From Nocardia paucivorans NBRC 100373 (GTDB lineage: Bacteria; Actinomycetota; Actinomycetes; Mycobacteriales; Mycobacteriaceae): a stretch of 64,000 bases of DNA. Shown here one piece after another: positions 29,874 through 40,457 of the stretch. Position 1 is the first letter of the stretch; each line of letters starts with the position of its first letter. The translations under genes were made by a program, and so were the position numbers. Under the pieces are notes generated by a model. It was not told the origin of the DNA and searched no databases. It saw only the letters and a program-made list of their open reading frames with translations. The stretch is taken from contig NZ_BAGE01000058.1 in NCBI RefSeq assembly GCF_000308675.1, positions 120,286-184,285 of the forward strand. Direction: 5' to 3'.

Positions 29874-30284
29874 CTAACCTCGCCGATGCCTCGGCTGCCA
29901 CACCACGAGCGCGGTACTGCGCTGGGGCACCGGTGCGAGATCGGCGCGGTAGGCCGTCGCCTGCACCCTCTCCAACTCGGCGGTCAGCTCGGCCACCCGT
30001 CGCTGTAGCTCCTCCACCTGATTGGTGAGCTCGATGATGCGCTTGATCCCGGCCAGATTGACGCCCTCGTCCTGGGACAGCCGCTGCACCTCGCGCAGCA
30101 GCTCCACATCCCGCGTCGAGTAACGGCGGCCCCCACCCGAAGTGCGTTGCGGCGTAACCAGTCCCAACCGGTCATAGGTGCGCAGGGTCTGCGCGTGCAT
30201 ACCGGCGAGCTGCGCCGCCACCGAGATCATGAAGTACTCGGTGCGCGACGCACCGCCGGACGCCTGCTTCGGATCGTTGGACAT
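29874..30284 (-). CDS. hspR: Heat-shock repressor HspR (MerR family)
   Basis: 136 residues from ATG at 30284. MerR helix-turn-helix FMISVAAQLAGMHAQTLRTYD, then DRLGLVTPQRTSGGGRRYS and a C-terminal coiled coil. HspR with DnaK as corepressor binds HAIR boxes upstream of dnaK and clpB and shuts them off when free DnaK is ample. Last gene of the dnaK operon; TAATG overlap with dnaJ. Confidence 0.96.
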   Translation of the reverse strand: MSNDPKQASGGASRTEYFMISVAAQLAGMHAQTLRTYDRLGLVTPQRTSGGGRRYSTRDVELLREVQRLSQDEGVNLAGIKRIIELTNQVEELQRRVAELTAELERVQATAYRADLAPVPQRSTALVVWQPRHRRG

Positions 30285-31438
30285 TACGCACCTGCCCATC
30301 CTGCTCGTGGATCGAAGCCACTGGCCTTCTCGGCCTCCTGATAGGCACGTAGTGCCTCGATGGCCTTCTCGTCCAGTTTCTGTGGCACGGCGACCTTCAC
30401 GGTGACGAGCAGATCACCGGCCCCACCCCCACGTTTGGGTACCCCACGCCCGCGCACCCGCAGGGTGCGACCATCCGCGGTCCCCGGAGGCACCTTCACT
30501 CCGACCCGGCCCTGCAACGTCGGCACCGATACGGTCGTACCGAGCACCAACTCACTGTAACTGACCGGCAAGACCAAGGTCAGGTCGTCGCCGACCCGAC
30601 CGAAAACCTTGTCCTGGCCGACGTGCACGGTGACATAGAGGTCGCCCGAGGGCGCGCCCCGCAGACCGGCCTCGCCCTGGCCGGCCAACCGGATCCGTTG
30701 CCCATCTGCGACTCCGGGCGGAATCCGGACGGTAATGGTGCGGGTGCGGTTCTGGGTACCGCTGCCGTGGCAGTCCACGCACGGAGTGTCGATGATCGAC
30801 CCGGTGCCACGGCACTCGTCGCACGGTTCGCTGAAACCGAACGCGCCCTGGTTCCGGCTCACCACGCCGGCGCCGTTGCATATAGGGCAGATCCGGGGGC
30901 TGGTCCCCGGTTTGGCGCCGCTACCGTGACAGGTGGTGCACGGCGACGGGCTGGTCAGACGCAGCGGTACCGTCGCGCCCTGGGCGGCCTCCCGGAAACC
31001 GAGCGTGGTCTCGGTTTCCACATCGGCCCCGCGCCGAGGACGAGGTGCCGTCCGGGTCGAACCACGGTTGAACAGGCCGCCGAACAGGTCGCCGAGGCCA
31101 CCGTCGCCACCCGTCGCGCCGAAGATATCGCCGAGATCGAACCCGGCCGAGAATCCACCGCCCGCACCGGGGGAGAATCCTCCGCGACCGTACCCGCCGG
31201 ATGCGAACAGCCGGCGGGTCTCGTCGTACTCCTTGCGCTTGACCGGATCGGACAGCACGGCATGCGCCTCGCTGACGGCCTTGAACCGTTCCTCGGCCTT
31301 GGGGTCACCCGGATTGGCATCCGGGTGCAGATCACGGGCGAGCTTGCGGTACGCCTTCTTGATCTCGTCCGTCGAGGCGCTGGAGGAAACGCCCAGCTCC
31401 TTGTAGAAGTCCTTCTCGATCCACTCCCGTTGGCTCAC
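30284..31438 (-). CDS. dnaJ: Chaperone DnaJ (DnaJ1 type)
   Basis: 384 residues from GTG at 31438. The J domain with HPD (DLHPDANPGD), a G/F-rich linker, and four zinc-finger repeats (CTTCHGSG, CPICNGAG, CDECRGTG, CVDCHGSG) make it a type I Hsp40, which delivers substrates to DnaK and stimulates its ATPase. Third gene of the operon; grpE ends 66 bp upstream. Confidence 0.97.
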   Translation of the reverse strand: MSQREWIEKDFYKELGVSSSASTDEIKKAYRKLARDLHPDANPGDPKAEERFKAVSEAHAVLSDPVKRKEYDETRRLFASGGYGRGGFSPGAGGGFSAGFDLGDIFGATGGDGGLGDLFGGLFNRGSTRTAPRPRRGADVETETTLGFREAAQGATVPLRLTSPSPCTTCHGSGAKPGTSPRICPICNGAGVVSRNQGAFGFSEPCDECRGTGSIIDTPCVDCHGSGTQNRTRTITVRIPPGVADGQRIRLAGQGEAGLRGAPSGDLYVTVHVGQDKVFGRVGDDLTLVLPVSYSELVLGTTVSVPTLQGRVGVKVPPGTADGRTLRVRGRGVPKRGGGAGDLLVTVKVAVPQKLDEKAIEALRAYQEAEKASGFDPRAGWAGA

Positions 31439-31504
31439 CGGGCATCTCCTCCTTTCGCCGTATCCGATATTCGAAGCCCACCGGCTCCTCCGGAGGCCAT
31501 CGGG

Positions 31505-32310
31505 CTAACTGCCGTCCGTGCCGCTACCGGTATCCGAGGTCCCCGAGGCCTTGGCATCCGCCGTGGAATCCGCCTCGGAATCACTCGCCGCGTCCACCTG
31601 CTCGGCGGACGCTTCCGCGGCGCTCGCCGCGTCGGAAGTGTCGGTTTCCCCGGCATTGTCCGACGGACCGTCGGTCACCCCGACCAGCGCGTGCCGCAAT
31701 ACCCGATCGCCGAGACGGTAGCCCTTGCGCATGACGACACCGATCACCGATTCGTGACCGGAGCCCTCGTGCTGCACCGCCTCGTGCAAGGTGGGATCGA
31801 ACGGCTCACCCTCGACACCGAACTCCTCCAACCCCTGCTTGCGCAGGGCGGCGATGAGTTTGTCGGCCACCGAACGCAGGGGACCGGATTCCAGGTCGCC
31901 GTGCGCCCGAGCGCGGTCGAGATCGTCGAGAACACCGAGCAGTTCGGTGACCACGGCGGCCTTGGCGGTATCGATCGCGGTTTTGCGATCGCGTTCCACC
32001 CGGCGCCGATAGTTGGCGTATTCCGCGGTCAACCGCTGCAGATCGGCGGTGCGCTCGGCCAGTTCCGCGGCCGGATCGCCGGGGGCGGTACCGGTTTCGG
32101 CCTCCCCGGCACTTCCCGGCGCGGCACCGTTCTCGGCCGCAGCGGCCGGCGCCGATCCCTCGACCGCGGTGCCGTCGGCCCCGGACGAGGCGGCACCGTT
32201 GTCCGCCGCGTCGGGCTGCCGGACCTCACCCGTCTCGGGATCGACCTTGCGCTTGTCCACGAAGCTGATCGGCTCTTCGGGCCGTTCCGGATTGCCGGTA
32301 TTCGCGCTAG

Positions 32311-32314
<4 letters not shown>
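31505..32314 (-). CDS. grpE: Nucleotide exchange factor GrpE
   Basis: 269 residues from GTG at 32314, sharing GTGA with the dnaK stop, hence translationally coupled. The long-helix dimerisation region (DLQRLTAEYANYRRRVERD) and the C-terminal beta-domain (VGVVMRKGYRLGDRVLRHA) are typical. The ~90-residue acidic A/E-rich N-terminus and a ~50-residue S/A/D-rich C-terminal tail make it longer than E. coli GrpE (197). Confidence 0.96.
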
Positions 32315-34158
<1,844 letters not shown>

Positions 34159-34272
34159 TGGGGGTTCCTCCTCGTTTCGACTGCTTGTGTGATGTCAGGG
34201 CCGATGGGCCCGCTGCGCGCCGGGGCGCCGGACCAGGCCCCTGGACACTGCACGGAGCACGGTCCCAGCAAC

Positions 34273-34293
34273 ACTGAGCGTGGTCGACTCAAT
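34273..34293. promoter_or_regulatory. HAIR element 1 upstream of dnaK
   Basis: ACTGAGC-N7-ACTCAAT, i.e. ATTGAGT-N7-GCTCAGT on the dnaK strand, 115-135 bp upstream of the dnaK start. It keeps the 7-bp spacing and both half-sites with three mismatches to consensus. Confidence 0.75.
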
Positions 34294-34326
34294 CCTGCAT
34301 GCACCTCCGAAGGGAGTCAAGTCAAA

Positions 34327-34347
34327 CTTGAGTCAACTTCGCTCAAT
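34327..34347. promoter_or_regulatory. HAIR element 2 upstream of dnaK
   Basis: CTTGAGT-N7-GCTCAAT, with the first half perfect and two mismatches in the second; 169-189 bp upstream of dnaK and 134 bp upstream of the divergent LuxR start. A third, weaker ACTCAAC half-site lies at 34358-34364. Confidence 0.85.
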
Positions 34348-34480
34348 GTTGTCGATCGACTCAACCGACGGCAAGGGCGATCTATTCCCGCCACCGATCC
34401 GATTTCCGATCTTCCGTCCCACCGGTAACACCACCTGCACAACCGCCGAAAGAACCGGTAATCGGTCTCCGACCGAGAGC

Positions 34481-35938
34481 ATGTCGGAACGGGTGGCGGA
34501 AGCGCGGCCGAGGCCCATACGTGGCTCTGCCCCGGAGGCCCCACGGACCCAGCACAGTCTCGAACGGGGTTTACCAGATGCCACGAACACAGCACACGAC
34601 ACCACCGCGAACACCGCACACCACGCGCCGGAACCCCCACCCCCCGGCGTCGCATTCGGCTCCCTGGCCGGAGCCCGCGATATCTTCCTGGAACTGGACT
34701 CGCCCACCCCCCGCCCTTTCGTATACCTGATTCGCGGACGCTCGGGCACCGGAAAAACCGCTCTGCTCAACGCCGTCCGCCTCCGACTCGCCGACCGCGG
34801 TATCCGAACCCTCGACCGCCCGGAGGCACCGGCCGAACAACAGGTTCTCATCGTCGACGATGCTCATCTGCTGTCACCGCCCCACCTGGATCGATTGTGT
34901 GCGGCGACCGAAGAGCGCGGCCTCTCGATGATCGCCGCGACCCAGCCCCGACCGCACCATCCCGGTCTGCGCGAACTGACCGCGGCCGTGCACCGGCATG
35001 GTCGAGTCGTGGAACTACGACCCCTGGGCCCATCCGGTATGACACCGTTCGCCCGGGAGCTCGGCCTGCCGGTCCCGACCCGGGTGGCCGATCGGATCCA
35101 CCGCCGAACCGGCGGTATCCGCGGCGGTGTGGTCGTCGCTCTGCTGGCGGCCTGCGCGGCCCGGCGCGACGAAATGGACAGCGCCGTCGATGCGGCGCTG
35201 TCCGACTGGATACACACCCAATTGACGGCGCTGGACCCGGCATTGTCGGATACCCTCGCCGTGGCCGCCGCCGGCGCCGGTTTCGACCCTGATGAACTGG
35301 GCGGAATACTCGGCCTCGAAGCCCACGCCGCCCAAGATCTCATCGACCGGGCCCGCGCCACCGCCCTGGTGACCGACGCCGACCTACTGCTCGCCGACGC
35401 CATCACCCCGCTCCGAGAAACGCTCGGCGAACAACGATTTCACGCCATCCTGCACCGCCTGTGCACCGCCCGGCTCGCGGCGGGGCGGCTGAGTGCGCAT
35501 ACCGCCTTGACGCTGGCCGAATTCGGGGTACGGGACAGTCGGCTCGCCGAACTTCTCGCCACTACCGCCGAACGCGCGGGCACCGAGGCGGCCCGCTATG
35601 CCGCGGCCGCCGTCGCCGGGGGCGCCGACCCCGGCCTCCTCGCACGTTGCGGCACCCCCACCGCGCCCTGCGCCGAACCGGCCGACCGCGGCGATTCCCA
35701 ACGGCCCCGGCCGAATCCGGAGATCGAACCGGCCGGACGATTGACCGATCGAGAACAGGAGATCGCCGAATTGGTATTGCTCGGGCTCACATATCGAGAA
35801 ATAGGGGCACGGCTCTACATTTCGGCCAAAACCGTGGAACATCACATTGCGCGCATTCGGCATCGAATCGGCGCCGGCTCACGTGCGGAGTTATTGTCAA
35901 TGCTTCGCGCCATGGGACAAGGAATGCCATCTACCTGA
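34481..35938 (+). CDS. AAA-type ATPase/LuxR transcriptional regulator (IniR-like)
   Basis: 485 residues from ATG at 34481. A disordered ~60-residue start is followed by a P-loop ATPase (RGRSGTGKT at ~86-94, Walker B VLIVDDAHLL at ~120-129), a helical middle, and a C-terminal LuxR helix-turn-helix (LTDREQEIAELVLLGLTYRE, TVEHHIARIRHRI). This is the STAND/MalT-like layout without visible TPRs; by memory the mycobacterial counterpart is the IniR-type regulator next to the Rv0338c Fe-S gene, which also occurs close by here. It is transcribed away from dnaK and just ahead of the Hsp70-like gene (45 bp), the likely target. Confidence 0.82.
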   Translation: MSERVAEARPRPIRGSAPEAPRTQHSLERGLPDATNTAHDTTANTAHHAPEPPPPGVAFGSLAGARDIFLELDSPTPRPFVYLIRGRSGTGKTALLNAVRLRLADRGIRTLDRPEAPAEQQVLIVDDAHLLSPPHLDRLCAATEERGLSMIAATQPRPHHPGLRELTAAVHRHGRVVELRPLGPSGMTPFARELGLPVPTRVADRIHRRTGGIRGGVVVALLAACAARRDEMDSAVDAALSDWIHTQLTALDPALSDTLAVAAAGAGFDPDELGGILGLEAHAAQDLIDRARATALVTDADLLLADAITPLRETLGEQRFHAILHRLCTARLAAGRLSAHTALTLAEFGVRDSRLAELLATTAERAGTEAARYAAAAVAGGADPGLLARCGTPTAPCAEPADRGDSQRPRPNPEIEPAGRLTDREQEIAELVLLGLTYREIGARLYISAKTVEHHIARIRHRIGAGSRAELLSMLRAMGQGMPST

Positions 35939-35983
35939 ATCATGACGCACGGAGCGCTGCAGATCGACAAGCGAGGAACGACG

Positions 35984-37285
35984 ATGGCCACAGGGGTGGG
36001 CCTGCACATCGCCGAGAACGGATGCGCCGCGGCGATCGTGCGCGCCAACGGCAAGTCACATTTCGTTCTCCGGGAACCGGTTCTGCACATGTCCGACGAA
36101 GGCGACGCCGCACTGGGTGGCGAAGCGCCTCCGGGGCACAACCACACCATCACCGGTTTCGTGGCGGCCGTGGGGGACCCGGCCGGCATCACGGTCGACG
36201 ACGGAGCGGCCTACCGAGCCGAGGATCTGTTCGCCACCGCCCTGTTCTGCCTGATCGATCTGTCGGCCGAATATCTGAGCGGCCCCACGGAGTTCTTCGC
36301 CACGCACCCCGCGCGGTGGCCCGAACAGCAGGTGCGGGCCCTGCGTGAGGCATTGGACTATCTGGGGCTGCGGTCGGTGGCGCTGATCGGGGAGAACGAG
36401 CTCCCCGATGTACCCGCGGACGATTCCGCCGATCGGGCCCGGGCCTGCGCGGAGAGCGCCGCACGCGCCGCATTGGCCACGGTCCTGGACACCCCGGCGG
36501 GCACGACACCACCGGATCCCATCACAACCGAGAACGCCACCCTCGACACCATCGTCATGCCGGCCGTTCCGGACCCCGCCACCCAGGTACAGGCGTATTC
36601 GGCGGTCCAATCCGCCGTCGAACCGGCCCTCACCGCATCGACTCCCGCCGGCTCGGAGACCACGCCGCCGGCCACGGTCGGCACCGCTGCGGGAATCCCG
36701 ACGGCGACCGTCGAGGCCCCCGCGACCACCCGCTCCGCGGCCGCCGAGCACCGGAGCGGCCGGGCCCTGCCGACCGCTATCGCCGCGGCGCTGCTCGGTC
36801 TGCTGGTGGGCGCCATCGGCGTGGCCACGGTACTGCGGGGAACCACGAACACCGACCAGGCGACGGAAGGCGTCCCATCCCCGTCGTCGACCGCCGTCCC
36901 CGCGCCGCCACCGGCGCCGCCGATCGCTCCCGAACCACCGGCCCCGGTGGCGCCCGAGCCCACCGCGATACCGGAGATCACCGTGGAGCCGGAGCCCACG
37001 ACAACCCCGGAATCCCCCGAACCCTCGGTCACCGAGTCCTCGTCCTCCGAGACGTCCCCCGAGACGTCCCCCGAGACCTCGACCACCGTCACACCCACGG
37101 GCCGACCCCTCGAACCGAGCACTTCCGATAGCCCGCCGACCACTGATGTGACAAGCACCACACCCAAGCCTGCCGAGACGACGATCTCACCGCTCGACTA
37201 CATCCCCATACCATTACCGGTGCCTGCGATCGAATTACCCGGAACAGGATCACAAGATGAGACCAAACCTCGGTTCGTACCTTAA
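35984..37285 (+). CDS. Hsp70-like (partial actin fold) membrane-anchored protein with Pro/Thr-rich tail
   Basis: 433 residues from ATG at 35984 (GAGGAAC upstream); ATG at 35942 is an alternative. Residues 1-170 resemble the first lobe of an Hsp70/actin ATPase: phosphate-1-like GLHIAENGCAAAIV and HPARWPEQQVRALREALDYL in place of the DnaK helix after TVPAYF. The second lobe (DLGGGT, GGSTRMP) is missing. Then an A/T/P linker, one membrane helix (TAIAAALLGLLVGAIGVATVL, ~265-285) and a ~140-residue P/T/E/S-rich tail that would be outside. Resembles the Rv0312-like proline-threonine-rich proteins as I recall them. ATP hydrolysis seems unlikely. Confidence 0.7.
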   Translation: MATGVGLHIAENGCAAAIVRANGKSHFVLREPVLHMSDEGDAALGGEAPPGHNHTITGFVAAVGDPAGITVDDGAAYRAEDLFATALFCLIDLSAEYLSGPTEFFATHPARWPEQQVRALREALDYLGLRSVALIGENELPDVPADDSADRARACAESAARAALATVLDTPAGTTPPDPITTENATLDTIVMPAVPDPATQVQAYSAVQSAVEPALTASTPAGSETTPPATVGTAAGIPTATVEAPATTRSAAAEHRSGRALPTAIAAALLGLLVGAIGVATVLRGTTNTDQATEGVPSPSSTAVPAPPPAPPIAPEPPAPVAPEPTAIPEITVEPEPTTTPESPEPSVTESSSSETSPETSPETSTTVTPTGRPLEPSTSDSPPTTDVTSTTPKPAETTISPLDYIPIPLPVPAIELPGTGSQDETKPRFVP

Positions 37286-37396
37286 AGTATTCCGCTGACC
37301 GGTCTTGTTATTTCGGTCATAGTTCGGCCACAGCTGTGCGCCACGGGTAACCGTGGCCACGGACGACCCGGCACACCGTGCCTATGAAGGGACTCC

Positions 37397-38728
37397 ATGC
37401 GCAAGTCGGTGGCGCGTCGCGCCGCGGTCAAGGCCGCCGTTCTGGCCTCGACCGTTCTTTTGGCTCCCGTGTTCAATTCAGCGCCCGCGGTGGCGGAACC
37501 GGCACCGCAGCAATTGGCACCGACCGATTTACCGGCCGAGTTGGTCGAGGCCATCTCCCGCGATCTCCAGATGACCCCGGCCGAATATCTGGATCGCGCC
37601 GCCCGCGCACAGCAGCTGAAAAGTTATGCCTCCGACTTTCGCGCCGAACACCCGGAGGCCTTCGCCGGCGCCTGGATGACGGCGGAGGGCAAATCCGTTA
37701 TCGCCGTCACCTCCGACGAGGCGGCCCGGGTCGCGGAAGCCGCCGGATATCAGACGCACTTGGCCCCGGTCAACGCGAACAGCCTGGAATCATCGTTGGC
37801 CCAACTCAATCAGTGGATCACCGGGCTGCCACGGGATATCGCGCAGGCCATCAACTCGGTCGCCATCGACTTCCTCAACAGCCAGATCGTGCTCAATGTG
37901 GCGAACACTCCGGTCGGCCACGCATTGAACCTGCCGACCCTGATCGCCAATGTGAAGGTCGTGTTGTCGCCCGACGGCGGCGGGCCGGTCGAGAACCGCC
38001 CCATGGGCGGCGACACCTACATCAGCGCCCCCACCTCGCTCCACGACGCCTCCCTGCGCTCGGTCGACGTCTGCTCCTTCGGTTTCAACAGCACCGACGC
38101 GTCGGGCAACGCCCTCAATATCAGCGCCGGGCACTGCAACCCCAATCTCGGCAAAGGTGACCAGCGCGCCTCGGTCTATCTGCCCGATGTGCGCGATATT
38201 CCGTCCAGCCCCGAACTCGGCACCTTCATCAAGTCGAAACTGGGCGGCGAGAGCGCGCTGGACTACTCGGTGATCCAACTGAACGATCGGGCGGTGCGGG
38301 CCGGAATGGACCGGCCCCTGGTGCGCGGCGCCAATGGCACCACCCTCACGATCACCGGAACGGCCGACCCGGTGATCGGGGCACCGATCTGCAAATCCGG
38401 ACAGTCGTCCACCTTCACCTGCGGATTCGTCATCGCCGACCGAGTGGAGACCCAGCTGTTCACCAGCGATGGCGATCCCAAGGTGATCCGCGGTTTCGCC
38501 AGCAGCGCGTGCACTCTCGGCGGGGACAGTGGTGGTGCGATCGTTACCGGAACGTTGGCACTCGGCATCACCAGTGGATCCAATGCCGCCGACGCGCCGG
38601 ATTGCGCCGAAGCCAATATAGCCATGATCCAGTACGGCGGTACCGCCACTTTGGGAATTCCCATTCGCGCCATTCTGGCCGACGCCGGAAATGGCCTCAC
38701 CGTACGAACCCGGCCGAATGCCGGCTGA
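37397..38728 (+). CDS. Secreted trypsin-like serine protease (S1), tandem copy 1
   Basis: 443 residues. Signal peptide to ~35 (VKAAVLASTVLLAPVFNSAPAVA). Residues ~40-180 form a pro-region (AELVEAISRDLQMTPAEYLDRA) like those of streptogrisin/alpha-lytic proteases, which act as folding chaperones. The chymotrypsin-fold domain has the complete triad: H246 (SAGHCN), D289 (LDYSVI) and S378 (GGDSGGAI). Substrate and trigger for processing are not visible. A paralogue starts 18 bp downstream, same strand. Confidence 0.9.
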   Translation: MRKSVARRAAVKAAVLASTVLLAPVFNSAPAVAEPAPQQLAPTDLPAELVEAISRDLQMTPAEYLDRAARAQQLKSYASDFRAEHPEAFAGAWMTAEGKSVIAVTSDEAARVAEAAGYQTHLAPVNANSLESSLAQLNQWITGLPRDIAQAINSVAIDFLNSQIVLNVANTPVGHALNLPTLIANVKVVLSPDGGGPVENRPMGGDTYISAPTSLHDASLRSVDVCSFGFNSTDASGNALNISAGHCNPNLGKGDQRASVYLPDVRDIPSSPELGTFIKSKLGGESALDYSVIQLNDRAVRAGMDRPLVRGANGTTLTITGTADPVIGAPICKSGQSSTFTCGFVIADRVETQLFTSDGDPKVIRGFASSACTLGGDSGGAIVTGTLALGITSGSNAADAPDCAEANIAMIQYGGTATLGIPIRAILADAGNGLTVRTRPNAG

Positions 38729-38746
38729 TCCCGATATAGTCTCTCC

Positions 38747-40075
38747 ATGCTCCTGCCACGTATAGGTAAATCCCGGGCCCGGACGGCCCGGACCCGCACG
38801 GGAATCCGCTCCGCCGCGGTGGCCGCGTCGGCCGCATTCCTGCTGTTCGGCCCCACCACAGCGGTGACGGTGGCCGAACCCGATCTCGGCCTGCCCGCCG
38901 AGCTCATCGCCGCGGTGCAGCGCGATCTGCGAATCTCTCCGCAGGAGTATCTGCGGCGCGCGGATCTGGCCCAGCAGATCGCCGCGTTCGGTACCACCGC
39001 GCAACGGCAGTTCCCCCAGGTGTTCGCCGGTGCCTGGCTCGATGAGGCAGGTAAGGGCATCGTGGCGCTGGCCCCTGGGCCCGGAGCCGACGAGGCCCGC
39101 TCCGCCGCGGAATCCAATGGGTTCACCGTCCGCAACGTGGCCAAGAGCGAATCCGCCCTGCGCGGCGAGAAGAGCGCGTTCGAACGGTGGCTGGAAGGAC
39201 AGCCCGAGGCGGTGTCGCGACTGGTGCGCGGCGTCGTGATCGATACCGTGAACAACAGCATCGCGGTGCGGGTGGACAAACCCGGTCTGCCGATGCCGAA
39301 CTTCATCGATCCATCCCGGGTCATCGTGATGGCTCCCCCGGTTGCCGGCGAACAGCTTCCCGCGGGCGAGGACATTGCCGAGAACCAGGGCGGCGGCGCG
39401 CTGGCGGGCGGTGACGGATACGCCTCGGTCGCCGGCGACAGGTCGCTGCGCTGCTCGTTCGGTTTCAATGGTGTCGACCGCAACGGCAACACCGTCAACA
39501 TCACCGCCGGACACTGTAACCCCGAGGTGGGCAGCGCCGGCACCGCGAACGCCGCGACCATTCGCGAACTGTTGCCCGGCGACAATCTCGGCGCCCGCCT
39601 CGGCACCTTCCAGAAGTCGGTACTCGGCAACCAGGACTACTCGATCATCCGCATCGCCGACGGCGCCGTGAACCGGTTCAACAACAACACCGTCCGGGTG
39701 CCCGGAGCCGCGCCGGTGGCGGTCGACGGCGTGGCCATCCCCGTGGTCGGCGCGCCGGTCTGCAAGTCCGGCACGCGCACCGGCTTCAGCTGCGGTGTGG
39801 TCAACGCCGTGGACCAGACCGTCCAGGTGGGCGAGCGCCAGCTCACCCAGAGCTTCTCCGCCAATATCTGCGCCCTGCCGGGTGACAGCGGCGGTCCGAT
39901 TGTCACCGGACGACAGGCATTGGGTATCTCCAGCGCCTCCTCGGTGGCCGATTACCCCATCTGCGAGATCCCGCAACTGCTGGGTCTGCTCACCGGTAAC
40001 GCTCCCCAGCTGTTCGCCCAGCCGGTGAGCGTGGTGCTGTCCGATAACCCCGGTCTGCGGATCCGGACCAGCTAG
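38747..40075 (+). CDS. Secreted trypsin-like serine protease (S1), tandem copy 2
   Basis: 442 residues, same architecture as the preceding gene. Signal peptide (AAVAASAAFLLFGPTTAVTVA), pro-region (AELIAAVQRDLRISPQEYLRRA) and intact triad H256 (TAGHCNPE), D297 (QDYSIIRI), S381 (PGDSGGPI). Around half of the protein is clearly alignable by eye to copy 1, so the duplication is old. The 40-nt hairpin at 40103-40142 probably ends the transcript. Confidence 0.9.
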   Translation: MLLPRIGKSRARTARTRTGIRSAAVAASAAFLLFGPTTAVTVAEPDLGLPAELIAAVQRDLRISPQEYLRRADLAQQIAAFGTTAQRQFPQVFAGAWLDEAGKGIVALAPGPGADEARSAAESNGFTVRNVAKSESALRGEKSAFERWLEGQPEAVSRLVRGVVIDTVNNSIAVRVDKPGLPMPNFIDPSRVIVMAPPVAGEQLPAGEDIAENQGGGALAGGDGYASVAGDRSLRCSFGFNGVDRNGNTVNITAGHCNPEVGSAGTANAATIRELLPGDNLGARLGTFQKSVLGNQDYSIIRIADGAVNRFNNNTVRVPGAAPVAVDGVAIPVVGAPVCKSGTRTGFSCGVVNAVDQTVQVGERQLTQSFSANICALPGDSGGPIVTGRQALGISSASSVADYPICEIPQLLGLLTGNAPQLFAQPVSVVLSDNPGLRIRTS

Positions 40076-40102
40076 CGGTACAGATACCTACGGCAACGAG
40101 CA

Positions 40103-40142
40103 GAGAGAGGCCCGACAGCATGCATGCTGTCGGGCCTCTCTC
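40103..40142 (+). terminator. Perfect 40-nt palindrome after the protease pair
   Basis: GAGAGAGGCCCGACAGCATG pairs with its mirror to 40142 with no mismatch; four central bases can loop. It lies 28 bp after the second protease stop. No T-tract follows, as is common in high-GC actinobacteria. Confidence 0.8.
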
Positions 40143-40404
40143 CATATGTATCTCGGTAATGTCCCATCCCTGCGATGCCGGTACTGCCGTAGCGTCCATG
40201 TAGCCGTACAACCGACCATGAGCAGCCTCGGATGCGAGGAAGGCCTGTTTCCACTATCGGCCCTGGTATCCCTCGCTATAGAGCGTTGCCGCTCCTCACC
40301 GAGTGAGAGCGCCGAACAGGGACTATTCATAACGCCACAGTGAAATCACCGCGGGGACAGGCCTCCTGCTCCGCCGAGTCGAGAGCCGGCCGGCGGAAAA
40401 ACAA

Positions 40405-40434
40405 ATCGGCCCGCCCCTCGCGGGACGGGCCGAT
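40405..40434 (-). terminator. Intrinsic terminator of the secreted-protein gene at 40458
   Basis: Nine-base stem ATCGGCCCG/CGGGCCGAT with a 12-nt GC-rich loop. On the minus strand the hairpin is followed by TTTGTTTTT (40396-40404), a proper T-tract. It starts 24 bp after the stop of the gene. Confidence 0.88.
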
Positions 40435-40457
40435 CGAGAAGAACGAGCGAGAACGGC

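Larger units (their letters stand above)
34159..34480. other. Divergent intergenic region dnaK / LuxR regulator
   Basis: About 320 bp without a gene. It holds both HAIR elements and the ribosome site of dnaK. An in-frame upstream ATG at 34346 for the LuxR gene overlaps HAIR 2 and is therefore less likely to be the start. Confidence 0.7.

Noticed and set aside
37790..39976. 728-codon minus-strand ORF
   Set aside because: Antisense of both S1 proteases, which carry intact catalytic triads.
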